Shown here: positions 36,136 to 45,327 of the stretch, one piece after another | Layout: every line of letters starts with the position of its first letter | Position numbering within the stretch: position 1 is the stretch's first letter | Assembly (NCBI GenBank): GCA_023957315.1 | Contig: JAMLHE010000002.1 | Coordinates: forward strand, 1-64,000 | Length of the DNA: 64,000 nucleotides | Source of the DNA: Candidatus Kapaibacterium sp. | GTDB taxonomy: Bacteria > Bacteroidota > Ignavibacteria > Kapaibacteriales > UBA2268 | Direction: 5' to 3' | Position numbers and translations under genes: made by a program | Notes under the pieces: model-generated | The model's database searches: none | Seen by the model: only the letters and a program-made list of their open reading frames with translations | Told to the model about the DNA's origin: nothing

Positions 36136-37515
36136 TTAATCCTCAACGCTTAATAATAGTTTCCACCTATTTATTTCATCTTTTACAAAATTTGGATTTG
36201 GTGAACCAAAAGTTTTTTTGCGATAGAGGGCGCCTTCAACTTTAAATACTTCAATAGCAGTTTCATCAAAAATTGGATTGATTTTTTGTAACTGCTCTAA
36301 TGAAAGTTGGTGCAATTTGGAATGATTTTCTTCGGCAAGTTTAACAACTTCGCCAACAATGTGATGTGATTCTCTAAACGGAATTCCTTTAACAACAAGC
36401 CATTCGGCAAGCTCGGTTGAAAAAATAAAATCGCCTTCTAATTCATTTACAAATCTGTTTTTGTTAACAGTAATCGTGCTAATCATTCCAATCATCATAG
36501 AAAGTGCTTGATAATAGTTGTTAAATGAATCAAAAACCGGCTCTTTATCTTCTTGCATATCACGATTATAGCTTAAAGGCAAACCTTTCATCATAGTGGA
36601 AACGGCTGTATAATTTCCATAAACTCTGCCTGTTTTACCTCTACTTAGTTCTGCCATATCGGGATTTTTCTTCTGTGGCATTAGTGAAGAGCCGGTTGTA
36701 AAAGAATCACCCAGTTTAATAAAATTAAACTCGGAAGTTGACCAGATAATTAACTCTTCTGAAAGGCGGCTTATATGCATCATTCCAATATTACATGAGT
36801 TTAAGAAATCGAGGACAAAATCCCTATCCGAAATTGCATCCAAAGCGTTTGAAGCGGGTTTGCTAAAATTCAATTTTTCGGAAGTTAAATTTCTATCAAG
36901 TGGAAGAGTTGAGCCAGCAAGAGCTCCACAACCAAGTGGTGAAATGTTGGTTTCCTCAAAAACAAATTTTAGGCGATTTTTATCCCTTTCGAGCATTTCA
37001 ATATAAGCAAGCAGGTGAAATGCAAATGAAATTGGTTGGGCGCGTTGCATGTGAGTATATCCCGGCATTATGGTTTCTGTATGCAATTCACTCAAGTTAA
37101 TTAGTGCTTTTTGAAAATTAGATATTTCCTCTATCAAATTAGAAATTGCTTTTTTAGTCCAAAGTCTAAATCCTGTTGCTATTTGGTCATTTCTGCTTCT
37201 TCCTGTATGAAGTTTACCGGCAATTTCGCCAATTAGTTCAAAAAGCTTTGCCTCAACTGCGGAGTGAACATCCTCAAACTCGAATTCTTCCGGTTTCCAT
37301 TCATTATTATTATATAGTTTTAGGATAGAATTTAGTCCGTTTACAATTTTTATGGATTCATCTTCGGAAATAATATTTACGAAAGCCAGCATTTCTGCAT
37401 GTGCAATGCTTACTTTAATATCTTCACCAATTAAATTTATATCAAATGAAAGCGATGAAGAAAATTCCATTGCATTATCATTTAGTTTATCTTTAAATCT
37501 TCCGCCCCAAAGCAT
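36136..37515 (-). CDS. argH: Argininosuccinate lyase
   Basis: ArgH splits argininosuccinate into arginine and fumarate, the last step of arginine synthesis. The 459 residues are full length, with the start MLWGGRFKDKLN typical of the family. Signature loops are HTGRSRNDQIATGFRLW (near 95), YTHMQRAQPISFAFH (near 155) and the fumarate lyase motif GSSLMPQKKNPDMAELSRGK (near 278). It lies downstream of argG on the same strand with a 119-bp gap. Its 3' end stops 18 bp from a duplicated antitoxin tail. Confidence 0.97.
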   Translation of the reverse strand: MLWGGRFKDKLNDNAMEFSSSLSFDINLIGEDIKVSIAHAEMLAFVNIISEDESIKIVNGLNSILKLYNNNEWKPEEFEFEDVHSAVEAKLFELIGEIAGKLHTGRSRNDQIATGFRLWTKKAISNLIEEISNFQKALINLSELHTETIMPGYTHMQRAQPISFAFHLLAYIEMLERDKNRLKFVFEETNISPLGCGALAGSTLPLDRNLTSEKLNFSKPASNALDAISDRDFVLDFLNSCNIGMMHISRLSEELIIWSTSEFNFIKLGDSFTTGSSLMPQKKNPDMAELSRGKTGRVYGNYTAVSTMMKGLPLSYNRDMQEDKEPVFDSFNNYYQALSMMIGMISTITVNKNRFVNELEGDFIFSTELAEWLVVKGIPFRESHHIVGEVVKLAEENHSKLHQLSLEQLQKINPIFDETAIEVFKVEGALYRKKTFGSPNPNFVKDEINRWKLLLSVED

Positions 37516-37634
37516 AATTGTGTTTCCTTATTATTTTAGAAATAAAAAAAAAGATATTAAATACATGACAAAACACGGAGTAAACCCTCTTCTGTCCTAG
37601 TATCTAATATCTAATATCTTTCATTCATCTAAAT

Positions 37635-38846
37635 TTATTTGTTTCTAACTTGACTAGCCGTTTTAAATGGTAATCCATAAAGATGAATAAACCCGATAGA
37701 AGCTACTTGGTCAAATCTATCTCCATCAGAGTATGTTGCCAATTCTTCATTGTAAAGACTAAACTCAGAATCTCTTGATAGCACTTTTAGAGTTCCTTTA
37801 TAAAGTTCGATTTTAACATTTCCGGAAATATATTCTTGAGTTGAATCAACAAAAGCCATAAGTGAATTGAACAAAGGAGTGAACCATAATCCATCATAAA
37901 TCATATTAGCTACTTGATTTGAAACACCTTGTTTATATCTAAATGTGTCCTTATCCATAACTAATTTTTCAAGTTCATGATGTGCTTTATGTAAAATGGT
38001 TGCTGCCGGTGCTTCATAAATTTCTCTTGATTTAATTCCAACAACTCTATTTTCAATAATGTCTAATCGACCAATTCCATGTTTTGAACCAAGTGTATTT
38101 AGTTCAACAACCAAATCAACCGGGGATTTAGTTTCTCCATTAATAGCAATAGGAATACCTTTTGCAAAAGAAATTGTAATTGTTTCAGATTCATCTGGTG
38201 CATTTTTAGGATCTGTAGTAATTTGATATGCATCTGCCGGAGGTGCCACAGTAGGATCTTCTAAAACACCGCATTCAATAGAAATTCCAAAAAGATTTTC
38301 ATCTATAGAATAAGGTGATTCTTTTGTTGCTTGAACTGAAATGTTGTGTAGTTTGGCATATTCAATTTCTTGTTCTCTATTTTTGAACTCCCATGTTCTT
38401 AGTGGAGCTAAAATATTCAAATGTGGAGCAAGAGCCTGAATTCCTACCTCAAATCTTACTTGATCATTACCTTTACCAGTTGCGCCATGAGCAACTGTAT
38501 CTGCACCTTCTTTTATTGCAACATCAACGAGCATTTTAGCAAGTAAAGGTCTGCCAATTGAACATCCCATTGGATATTCGTTTTCGTAAAGAGCCCCAGC
38601 TTTTAGTGCTCTAAAAGCGTACTCTTTAATAAACTCTTCTTTTAAATCTATAACGTGAACTTTTGAAGCGCCCGTTTTTAATGCTTTTTCTTCTAAGCCA
38701 ACTAATTCGCTTTTCTGACCTAAATCTCCGGTAACAGCAATAATTTCAGCGTCATATTTTTCGCTTAACCATTTTACCATTACTGATGTATCAAGTCCAC
38801 CGGAATAAGCAACAACAATTTTCTTTGGATTCAATATTTTCTCCAT
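37635..38846 (-). CDS. argG: Argininosuccinate synthase
   Basis: ArgG joins citrulline and aspartate using ATP. The ATG at 38846 (MEKILNPKKIVVAYSGG) is preferred; the frame extends to a TTG at 38870. The PP-loop AYSGGLDTSVMVKW lies near the N-terminus. Further conserved blocks are GATGKGNDQVRFE (near 120), SIDENLFGIS (near 177) and LGSKHGIGRLDIIENR (near 260). About 403 residues is the normal size. It is probably cotranscribed with argH. The region upstream holds the BrnT/BrnA pair rather than the rest of the arg genes. Confidence 0.96.
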   Translation of the reverse strand: MEKILNPKKIVVAYSGGLDTSVMVKWLSEKYDAEIIAVTGDLGQKSELVGLEEKALKTGASKVHVIDLKEEFIKEYAFRALKAGALYENEYPMGCSIGRPLLAKMLVDVAIKEGADTVAHGATGKGNDQVRFEVGIQALAPHLNILAPLRTWEFKNREQEIEYAKLHNISVQATKESPYSIDENLFGISIECGVLEDPTVAPPADAYQITTDPKNAPDESETITISFAKGIPIAINGETKSPVDLVVELNTLGSKHGIGRLDIIENRVVGIKSREIYEAPAATILHKAHHELEKLVMDKDTFRYKQGVSNQVANMIYDGLWFTPLFNSLMAFVDSTQEYISGNVKIELYKGTLKVLSRDSEFSLYNEELATYSDGDRFDQVASIGFIHLYGLPFKTASQVRNK

Positions 38847-39014
38847 ACGAGTCCACTTTAATAGACTCAATTAATAATGTGTTTTAAAATCATGTTTCTC
38901 TTATAGAATTATGAACATTCTATATAATGACAATTTGATTCAACAAGTATTTTATAACCTGCTTCTGCCATGGCGGATCTGTCGAATCAAAGCTGGCAAC
39001 GACTCTTACTATTC

Positions 39015-39099
39015 GCCTACACTCATGTTGACATCTTCAGTTTTTTCCTTCTTTCCAAACCTTCATTAATCAGCAATTTCATCAATGATTGATAAGGAA
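39015..39099. repeat. 85-bp direct repeat, copy 2 (end of brnA)
   Basis: This is the second copy of the repeat at 36034-36118, here part of the intact brnA gene. Shared sequence continues a few bases beyond the brnA stop, so the duplication is of DNA and not only of conserved coding sequence. Confidence 0.92.
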
Positions 39100-39298
39100 T
39101 ATCCATTTTATTAGCTTCTTGCTTCAAGTGAACAATCATAGATTCGGGCAATCTAAGTGAAATGCTCTTAGCAGTCGGCTTAAGTTCAGCAAAATGCACC
39201 TTAATTGCTTTAGACCAATCCAAAAACTCGGTCGAATCATTTTTCGCCCAGAAATCCTGCTCTTCGGATTCGCTTTCAAATTTTGGAATATTTTTCAT
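39023..39298 (-). CDS. brnA: BrnA/CopG-family antitoxin
   Basis: This is a 91-residue antitoxin. The N-terminal FESESEEQDFWAKNDSTEFLDWSKA motif region binds the toxin. KSISLRLPESMIVHLKQEANKMD is the ribbon-helix-helix DNA-binding part near 44-67. It is predicted to neutralise BrnT and to repress the pair. The start overlaps the end of brnT by 23 bp, the usual toxin-first order of this family. The C-terminal coding sequence is duplicated at 36042. Confidence 0.9.
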   Translation of the reverse strand: MKNIPKFESESEEQDFWAKNDSTEFLDWSKAIKVHFAELKPTAKSISLRLPESMIVHLKQEANKMDIPYQSLMKLLINEGLERRKKLKMST

Positions 39299-39578
39299 AT
39301 TGACTTTTCTCCTTTTTATTCATATCTCTTGCCGAAATAACTCTAATTTTGTCATTTCTTAAAGTGAAAACTATAAACAAATCTCTCTTGTTATCAGTTC
39401 TACCAAGCGCGTAGAATCTGGACTCCTCATTAGAGTGCTTATCATCAAAATACAAAAGCACTGGCTCGTTGAAAAATACTTCCTCGCATTCCACCCAAAG
39501 CACCCCATGCTTTTGCCAATTTTTATCTCGATTAAAATCATCCCAATCGAAACCGTTTATGTTGCTCAAGTTCACCAT
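39276..39578 (-). CDS. brnT: BrnT-family toxin (RelE-like RNase)
   Basis: BrnT toxins are ribonucleases that block translation. The 100 residues show the family blocks FDWDDFNRDKNWQKHGVLW, ECEEVFFNEPVLLYFDDKHS, RFYALGRTDNKRDLFIVFTLR and the C-terminal IRVISARDMNKKEKSQYEKY. It looks intact and is paired with brnA. It lies between argG and immunity-type genes, suggesting that mobile or addictive genes entered the arginine locus. Confidence 0.92.
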   Translation of the reverse strand: MVNLSNINGFDWDDFNRDKNWQKHGVLWVECEEVFFNEPVLLYFDDKHSNEESRFYALGRTDNKRDLFIVFTLRNDKIRVISARDMNKKEKSQYEKYSKI

Positions 39579-39711
39579 AAGTATATTACGTATATATACA
39601 CAATTTTATTTTATTCATGTAAAAAGAGATAAAGTTTCAAATTTCCCCACCAGTGATTAATCGAATTAAAGCGTTCTGTGTCTGTAAACTTTGACTTTCC
39701 CTAAATTGCAA

Positions 39712-40104
39712 TTAACCAATCAAGTCTATATTTTCTGCTAGTTCATATATTTCACCGGTCTCATGTAACCAAATAAAAATATTGTCAGTCAATTTGCTTG
39801 GAACGCTTTTGTCCGGCAATAAAATCAATAAATCACCAAACCCATTCTCTCCAATAGCAACTGCGTCTGCCGGAAAATTATCCCACTCTTTGGCATTTGC
39901 GGTCTCAAGCTCAATATGATTACTTGTCCGGCTAATTCGTTTATGGTCTGTTTTGTCTAAAAATGGAAAAAGTGCCCACTTGTCATCGGTTTGAATCTCT
40001 CCACCGTTTTGGATTGTCATTTTAGATTTATACTTCTCCGGGAAACTAATTCCTAAGTTAATCTCTAACTCTTCGATAAATTTCAAGTCAAGTGGTAAAG
40101 GCAT
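39712..40104 (-). CDS. SMI1/KNR4-family protein, probable immunity protein
   Basis: The protein has 130 residues with the SUKH-superfamily pattern: IEELEINLGISFPEKYKSKMTIQNGGEI, then IELETANAKEWDNFPADAVAIGENGFGDLLILLP. Bacterial SUKH proteins often act as immunity proteins against secreted toxins, but no toxin gene is adjacent. It lies 21 bp downstream of the DUF4375 gene and is probably cotranscribed with it. Confidence 0.82.
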   Translation of the reverse strand: MPLPLDLKFIEELEINLGISFPEKYKSKMTIQNGGEIQTDDKWALFPFLDKTDHKRISRTSNHIELETANAKEWDNFPADAVAIGENGFGDLLILLPDKSVPSKLTDNIFIWLHETGEIYELAENIDLIG

Positions 40105-40125
40105 ATATTATTTCTATTTATCAAG

Positions 40126-40596
40126 TTAGAAATTGTCTTTATTTTGTCTAATAAAATTAATATTCAACGTGTTCAAATCGTCTTCGTATGTAAAGAATTT
40201 TTGGTCAAGTTCTTCCCAAACTTCATTTGCTGTTTCTTCAATCTGTTCAACTAATTCAATTCTTTCTACCGAGTCTTGAGGAACAATTTTATTAGGAAAC
40301 TGGTCAATAGCTTTTTGTAAAATGCCGGCAGTTGTGTTCGCACCAATTGTCCGCAATGAATGTACGGTCTGATGAGCAAAGCCGCCACTTGAGTTGATGA
40401 AATATTGATTAAACCCACCATTATTAACTTCTCTTTCTAAGCATTGATTATAGTAAAATTGTTTCTGCGGTCCGGACAACTTATCCATTGCGTCCCCATA
40501 AGAACAGAGGTCGGCAATGAAGTTGTCTAGTTCAATAATGCTGTCGTTCTTGTTATCCGCTACAAGTAACGTTTCTAAGTTTTCAATTCTTGTCAT
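40126..40596 (-). CDS. DUF4375 domain protein, probable immunity-type gene
   Basis: The protein has 156 residues. The conserved DUF4375 (DMP19-like) core is visible as GPQKQFYYNQCLEREVNNGGFNQYFINSSGGFAHQTVHSL-type residues near 43-82, where NGGFxQYFxNSSG is the hallmark. Such proteins recur in polymorphic-toxin immunity clusters. It is the first gene of a pair with the SMI1/KNR4 gene. Its 100-bp leader contains a Bacteroidota-type promoter at 40693-40721 and the recurrent TAAATAAA-GAGTT block. Confidence 0.82.
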   Translation of the reverse strand: MTRIENLETLLVADNKNDSIIELDNFIADLCSYGDAMDKLSGPQKQFYYNQCLEREVNNGGFNQYFINSSGGFAHQTVHSLRTIGANTTAGILQKAIDQFPNKIVPQDSVERIELVEQIEETANEVWEELDQKFFTYEDDLNTLNINFIRQNKDNF

Positions 40597-40650
40597 ATAG
40601 TTTTTTATTTGTTATCTAAATGTTAAAAAATTGGTTGTATTAATTGCGTA

Positions 40651-40721
40651 CCCAACTCTTTTATTTACCCCATTTCTCTAAAACTCACGCTACAAATATA
40701 GTGAAAAATTTAATATTCAAA
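40651..40721 (-). promoter_or_regulatory. Bacteroidota-type promoter and conserved leader of the DUF4375 gene
   Basis: On the minus strand the -7 element TATATTTG lies at 40700-40693. A TTTG at 40721-40718 stands 17 bp before it, slightly closer than the usual 19-21. Downstream is TAAATAAAAGAGTTGGGTAC, one form of the leader block shared with six other loci. Confidence 0.6.
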
Positions 40722-40840
40722 TTTGGACGAAATTGCAAGTAAGTACAAATCTTTGAATAGCCAACGATACCGACAATGTTTTTTGTCCGTTAGCAAGTTG
40801 TAAGTGGTTTATGCCTGTACTATGTTTATCATCTAAATAA

Positions 40841-42052
40841 TCATGTAGTATAAACAGAATTAAACAAAACATAATCAGTTGTTAGGTCTGTTCCCCAGCC
40901 TTTTGCTTTCGCTTTACCTTCATTCATATCGATTTTTATTTTAATATGACTCTCTCGCAACAACTTTTTCATATAGTTTCTATCGAAATTTTCAGGCTTT
41001 CCTTTATCCAGAACTTTTATAATTTCTTCTTCTGAACCAAGATACAATTCAACATTTTCATAATTAAACGAAACATTAGCATTTCCTGCTGCAGAAATTA
41101 TTCTGCCCCAATTGGGGTCTCTGCCAAACATAGCGGTTTTAACCAATGATGATGTTGAGATGGCACGAATTAATGTGCGAGCAATATATTCACTTTTTGC
41201 ATTTACGATTTCGTATTCTATGTGTTTTGAAGCCCCTTCACCATCTGAAACAATTTGTTTGGCAAGATGAATCATCATTTCTTCAAGTTTCTTTTTGAAA
41301 TTTTGATAACCGATATCTTTTTTTGTTTCTAATTTATTATTGTTTGCGAGTCCATTTGCTAAAACAACCACCATATCGTTCGTCGAAGTATCACCATCAA
41401 CAGTAATCATATTAAAAGTTTTATCCACTGTTTCTTTTACCAGTTTTTGAAGTAAAGTTGAGTCTATCGAGACGTCACAGAGAATAAATGCCAGCATTGT
41501 AGCCATATTAGGATGTATCATTCCGGACCCCTTTGCAATTCCGCCCATATTAACTTCGTAACCGCCTACATCAAATTCTACAAATCCCTCTTTGGCAAAA
41601 GTGTCTGTAGTTAAAATTGCATTCGCAACAAAAGAGCCTGCATTAGAATTGGTTGAAAGTTTGTTAGCATTTTCTTTTATCCCCTTGATGATTTCTTCAG
41701 TAGGAAACGGCTCTCCGATAATCCCTGTTGATGATACTAAAACCATCTCTTTATCTATTCCTAATTCGTCAGCCAAAGTCTGAGCCATGGCTTCTGCCCC
41801 TTGCATTCCTTGTTCACCGGTAGCAGCATTGGCGTTACCGGAATTAATAACGATAGCTTGTGCTTTTCCATCTTTAATGTGTCTTTTCGATAAGGTAATT
41901 GGAGCTGCCACTACCTGGTTTTGAGTAAAAACTGCTGCTGCACTTGCAGGAACTTCCGAATAAATAATAGCTAAATCCCGTCTTAAAGATTTAACTCCGG
42001 TATGAGCTCCCCAGCATTTTATACCTCTGACGTTTGTAATATTTTTAATCAT
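40841..42052 (-). CDS. argJ: Bifunctional glutamate N-acetyltransferase / ornithine acetyltransferase
   Basis: ArgJ recycles the acetyl group from acetylornithine to glutamate, so no separate argE is needed for the cyclic pathway. The 403 residues are full length. The self-cleavage site is in GMIHPNMATMLAFILCD near 190, where Thr becomes the N-terminal nucleophile of the beta chain. SVITVDGDTSTNDMV-like residues (TVDGDTSTNDM) and FGRDPNWGRIISAAGNA are also conserved. It is the last gene of the argB-D-C-J run. Confidence 0.96.
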   Translation of the reverse strand: MIKNITNVRGIKCWGAHTGVKSLRRDLAIIYSEVPASAAAVFTQNQVVAAPITLSKRHIKDGKAQAIVINSGNANAATGEQGMQGAEAMAQTLADELGIDKEMVLVSSTGIIGEPFPTEEIIKGIKENANKLSTNSNAGSFVANAILTTDTFAKEGFVEFDVGGYEVNMGGIAKGSGMIHPNMATMLAFILCDVSIDSTLLQKLVKETVDKTFNMITVDGDTSTNDMVVVLANGLANNNKLETKKDIGYQNFKKKLEEMMIHLAKQIVSDGEGASKHIEYEIVNAKSEYIARTLIRAISTSSLVKTAMFGRDPNWGRIISAAGNANVSFNYENVELYLGSEEEIIKVLDKGKPENFDRNYMKKLLRESHIKIKIDMNEGKAKAKGWGTDLTTDYVLFNSVYTT

Positions 42053-42090
42053 AATCTTCTCTTTATAAAATAAACACTATTTAACATTTC

Positions 42091-43128
42091 TTAAGGATTC
42101 ATAGGTATTTGGATTAAACCGCTTTTTTCATCCAATCCAAAAATGATATTCATATTTTGTACAGCTTGTCCTGCTGCTCCTTTTACCAAATTGTCAATTA
42201 CACTAACAATAATTATCATATTTGTTCTTTCGTCAAAACATAGATGAATATCACAATAATTTGTGCCTCTTACATCTTTTATTGCAGGAGCTTGATTTCG
42301 CATGCGTACAAATGGTTTGTCTTTGTAAAAACTTTCGTAAACATCGGTTAGTGTTTTTTTATTGAACGCTTTTTTCGGACGTAAATAAATAGTTGATAAA
42401 ATGCCTCGGTCAACGGGTAGTAAATGTGGTGTAAACTGAACTATTGTTTCTTGCTTTGAGATATGCTCTAATGTGTTTTGAATTTCAATTGTATGCCTAT
42501 GATTCATAATGCCATAAGCTCTAAAATTATCATTTACATTTGAAAATAAGTTAACAGGCTTCGATTTTATTCCTGCTCCGGTTACACCTGATTTAGAATC
42601 TACGATAATATAATTTGTTTCAACGTAGCCTTCTATAACTAAAGGTGCCGCTCCTAAAATTGCAGAAGTTGGAAAACATCCGGGATTTGCAATCAACTTT
42701 GCATTTTTTATTTCATCAGCAAACAATTCAGGAATTCCGAATACAGCATCATCGATGCCTTTAGGATAAATATGCTCCATTTTATACCATTCTTCATATA
42801 CAACTTTCGGCTTTAGTCTAAAATCGCCCGAAAGGTCAATAATACTGAAAGGTTTATCGTGAAATTTTTTTACAAATTCCATGGAAACACCATGTGGTAA
42901 TGCTAAAAAAACCAAATCTAAGTCGTAGTTCTCAATTTGATTTATTGATTGTAGCTCCTGTTCTTCAATTCCTTGAAAAAAAGGATGGACATCCGAGAAA
43001 CGTTCACCTGCACGGCTTTCAGATGTTATCAAATGTATTTCCACATCAGGGTGATTTTTAAGTATTCGAACCAACTCTGAGCCGGTATAGCCTGTAGCGC
43101 CGATAATGCCTATTTTCTTTTTATCCAT
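42091..43128 (-). CDS. argC: N-acetyl-gamma-glutamyl-phosphate reductase
   Basis: ArgC reduces N-acetylglutamyl phosphate with NADPH. The 345 residues begin KKIGIIGATGYTGSELVRIL, the Rossmann motif. The catalytic cysteine lies in IANPGCFPTSAILG near 152. HRHTIEIQN and the late GAAGQAVQNMN segments match the family. It overlaps argD by 8 bp and precedes argJ by 38 bp. Confidence 0.97.
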   Translation of the reverse strand: MDKKKIGIIGATGYTGSELVRILKNHPDVEIHLITSESRAGERFSDVHPFFQGIEEQELQSINQIENYDLDLVFLALPHGVSMEFVKKFHDKPFSIIDLSGDFRLKPKVVYEEWYKMEHIYPKGIDDAVFGIPELFADEIKNAKLIANPGCFPTSAILGAAPLVIEGYVETNYIIVDSKSGVTGAGIKSKPVNLFSNVNDNFRAYGIMNHRHTIEIQNTLEHISKQETIVQFTPHLLPVDRGILSTIYLRPKKAFNKKTLTDVYESFYKDKPFVRMRNQAPAIKDVRGTNYCDIHLCFDERTNMIIIVSVIDNLVKGAAGQAVQNMNIIFGLDEKSGLIQIPMNP

Positions 43129-44326
43129 TTTCTTTTATCTCGATTAATGATTTCTTTAAAACTTCGACAATCACTTCTAAATCCGAAATACTTATATTTA
43201 ACGGAGGTACAATTCGCAATACATTGCCTGCTGTAGCATTAGCTAAAACTCCATTTTCAAGCATCTTTGCTACCAATGGTTTGGTTTCAAAGTCAAATAC
43301 AATACCAATCATTAAACCTATTCCTCTAATCTCCTTAATGTCCGGATTGTTTAGTTGCTTTATTTTGTCCTTGAACCAGTTTCCGTTTTCTTCAGCTTTA
43401 ACGAGCAGTTTTTCAGTATCAATTATTTTTAAACAAGCTAATGAAGCAGCACAGGCAAGCGGATTACCACCAAAAGTGGTCCCGTGATCGCCAAAATCTA
43501 TAGCAGAGGCGACTTTTTCATTAGATAAGATTGCTCCAATAGGCACACCACCACCCAATGCCTTTGCAAGAGCCATTATATCTGGCTTTACATCAAAATG
43601 CTCGTATGCAAACATTTTTCCGGTTCTTCCAATGCCACACTGTATTTCGTCGAAAATTAGAACAATATTTTGCCGGTTGCAAAAATCTCGCAATTCTTTT
43701 AGAAAAGTTGTATCAGCAATGTTAATGCCACCTTCTCCTTGTATGGGTTCAATTATAAATGCAGCCGTGTCTTGGTTAACTGCATTTTTTGCAACCTCAA
43801 TATTATTAAAAGGAACTTGCTTAAAACCATTTGGAATTGGTTCAAAACCTTGCTGCATTTCCTTTTTCCCTGTTGCAGCGATTGTTGCGAGTGTACGCCC
43901 ATGAAAAGCGCCTTCAAAAGAAATAATTTCTCCACCTCTTCCGATACTATGGGCATATTTTCTCGCAATTTTTATAGCTCCTTCTACAGATTCAGCTCCA
44001 CTATTTGTAAAGAAAACGCGATCTAAACCGGATAACTCAACCAATTTTTTTGAAAGCTGCACCTGAGGAACGCTTAAGTAAAAATTTGAAATATGAATTA
44101 ATTTCGTTGCCTGGTCTTGTATTGCTTTAACCAGTACAGGATGACTATGACCTATTGAATTCACTGCGATCCCACCTAAAGCATCAATATACTTCTTGCC
44201 TTCTACATCCCAAACATGGCTTCCATGACCTCGATCTAATGTTATTGGGTACCTTTTAAATGTTTTTAGATAATACTGATTGTCTAATTCTGTGTAATAT
44301 TTATTGGTAGTTTCCATTATTCTCAT
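43121..44326 (-). CDS. argD: Acetylornithine aminotransferase
   Basis: ArgD is a class III pyridoxal-phosphate aminotransferase that makes acetylornithine. The 401 residues include VWDVEGKKYIDALGGIAVNSIGHSHP near 38, FFTNSGAESVEGAIKIARKY near 105, LIFDEIQCGIGRTGKMFAYEH near 225, and the cofactor lysine in MALAKALGGGVPIGA near 255. Two near starts (M1 and M4) are equally possible. The next gene, argC, overlaps its end. argB ends 4 bp before it. Confidence 0.95.
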   Translation of the reverse strand: MRIMETTNKYYTELDNQYYLKTFKRYPITLDRGHGSHVWDVEGKKYIDALGGIAVNSIGHSHPVLVKAIQDQATKLIHISNFYLSVPQVQLSKKLVELSGLDRVFFTNSGAESVEGAIKIARKYAHSIGRGGEIISFEGAFHGRTLATIAATGKKEMQQGFEPIPNGFKQVPFNNIEVAKNAVNQDTAAFIIEPIQGEGGINIADTTFLKELRDFCNRQNIVLIFDEIQCGIGRTGKMFAYEHFDVKPDIMALAKALGGGVPIGAILSNEKVASAIDFGDHGTTFGGNPLACAASLACLKIIDTEKLLVKAEENGNWFKDKIKQLNNPDIKEIRGIGLMIGIVFDFETKPLVAKMLENGVLANATAGNVLRIVPPLNISISDLEVIVEVLKKSLIEIKENG

Positions 44327-44330
44327 CTTA

Positions 44331-45167
44331 TTATTTATAAATTAAAGTTCCAAACTTATTTTCATCTAATGTTAATATTTGTTCGGGTTTAGTCCCATTT
44401 AGTATTTTGGCTGTTTTAGCCCCTTTATTAATAGCAATTTGGCAGGCTTCTATTTTGGGAATCATACCACCTTGAATGATTCCATCAGCTTTCAGTATTT
44501 CTAATTCTGCAAAGTTAATGGTCTTGATGATTGATTCCGGATTATCTTTGTCTCTTAATAACCCATCTACATCCGTCAACACAATAAATTGTTCTGCCTT
44601 TAATTCGCCTGCCAAGGTGCCTGCAAAAGTGTCACCATTTATGTTATATCCGATTCCATTTTCATCAGCAGCTATGCAAGCAATTACCGGAATAAAATCA
44701 TTTTGAAGCAATAGGTCAATTAATACAGGGTTTATTTTGCTTACATCACCAACACGACCCAAATCAATAAGCTCTTCTTTTCCATTAACTATTTTGTTAT
44801 GTTTACGTTTTTTTGCCATAATTGTTTTACCATCTATGCCCGATAACCCTACGGCTTTATGATTTAGTTTGTTAATCGTGTTTACCAAATCACTGTTAAC
44901 TTTACCTTTAAGAACCATTTCAATATAATCGAAAGCTTGAGGTGTTGTCACTCTCAGACCATCTACAAACTCAGACTCAAGCTTTACTTCATTGAGCATT
45001 TTTTTTATAAAAGGACCACCACCATGTGAAATGATTACATTAAATCCATTTTTACATAATGCCACAATATTTTCTAAAAGTCTCACCTTCAGCGAATCGT
45101 TAGTCATGGCGTTCCCACCATATTTAAATACTATTAAAGGTTTTTTTTTCATGATTAATTTTGACAT
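44331..45167 (-). CDS. argB: Acetylglutamate kinase
   Basis: ArgB phosphorylates N-acetylglutamate. The frame extends upstream to 45266, but those 33 extra residues are unlike the family; ATG 45167 or 45152 (MKKKPLIVFKYGGNAM) gives the normal length of about 270. Motifs are VFKYGGNAM, ISHGGGPFIKKML, GLRVTTPQAFDYIEMVLKGKVN-type residues and NINGDTFAGTLAGEL. It is the first gene of argB-D-C-J. argF and carbamoyl-phosphate synthase are not in the window. Confidence 0.94.
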   Translation of the reverse strand: MSKLIMKKKPLIVFKYGGNAMTNDSLKVRLLENIVALCKNGFNVIISHGGGPFIKKMLNEVKLESEFVDGLRVTTPQAFDYIEMVLKGKVNSDLVNTINKLNHKAVGLSGIDGKTIMAKKRKHNKIVNGKEELIDLGRVGDVSKINPVLIDLLLQNDFIPVIACIAADENGIGYNINGDTFAGTLAGELKAEQFIVLTDVDGLLRDKDNPESIIKTINFAELEILKADGIIQGGMIPKIEACQIAINKGAKTAKILNGTKPEQILTLDENKFGTLIYK

Positions 45168-45327
45168 TTTCTGTTTTTGATTTGTTCTTAACGTTTTGAG
45201 GCAAAGAAATGTGTGGTTTTTTGAACACGAAACTGTCTGCCAAGCACTAAACTTGAGACGAGCCACAAAGCTCTTGATTTAACCACCACTTCACCTGTCA
45301 TAAGTTGTATATGCTATTGTAGTGTCG

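Noticed and set aside
45168-45266. N-terminal extension of argB
   Set aside because: The 33 residues are unlike acetylglutamate kinases and are probably untranslated leader.
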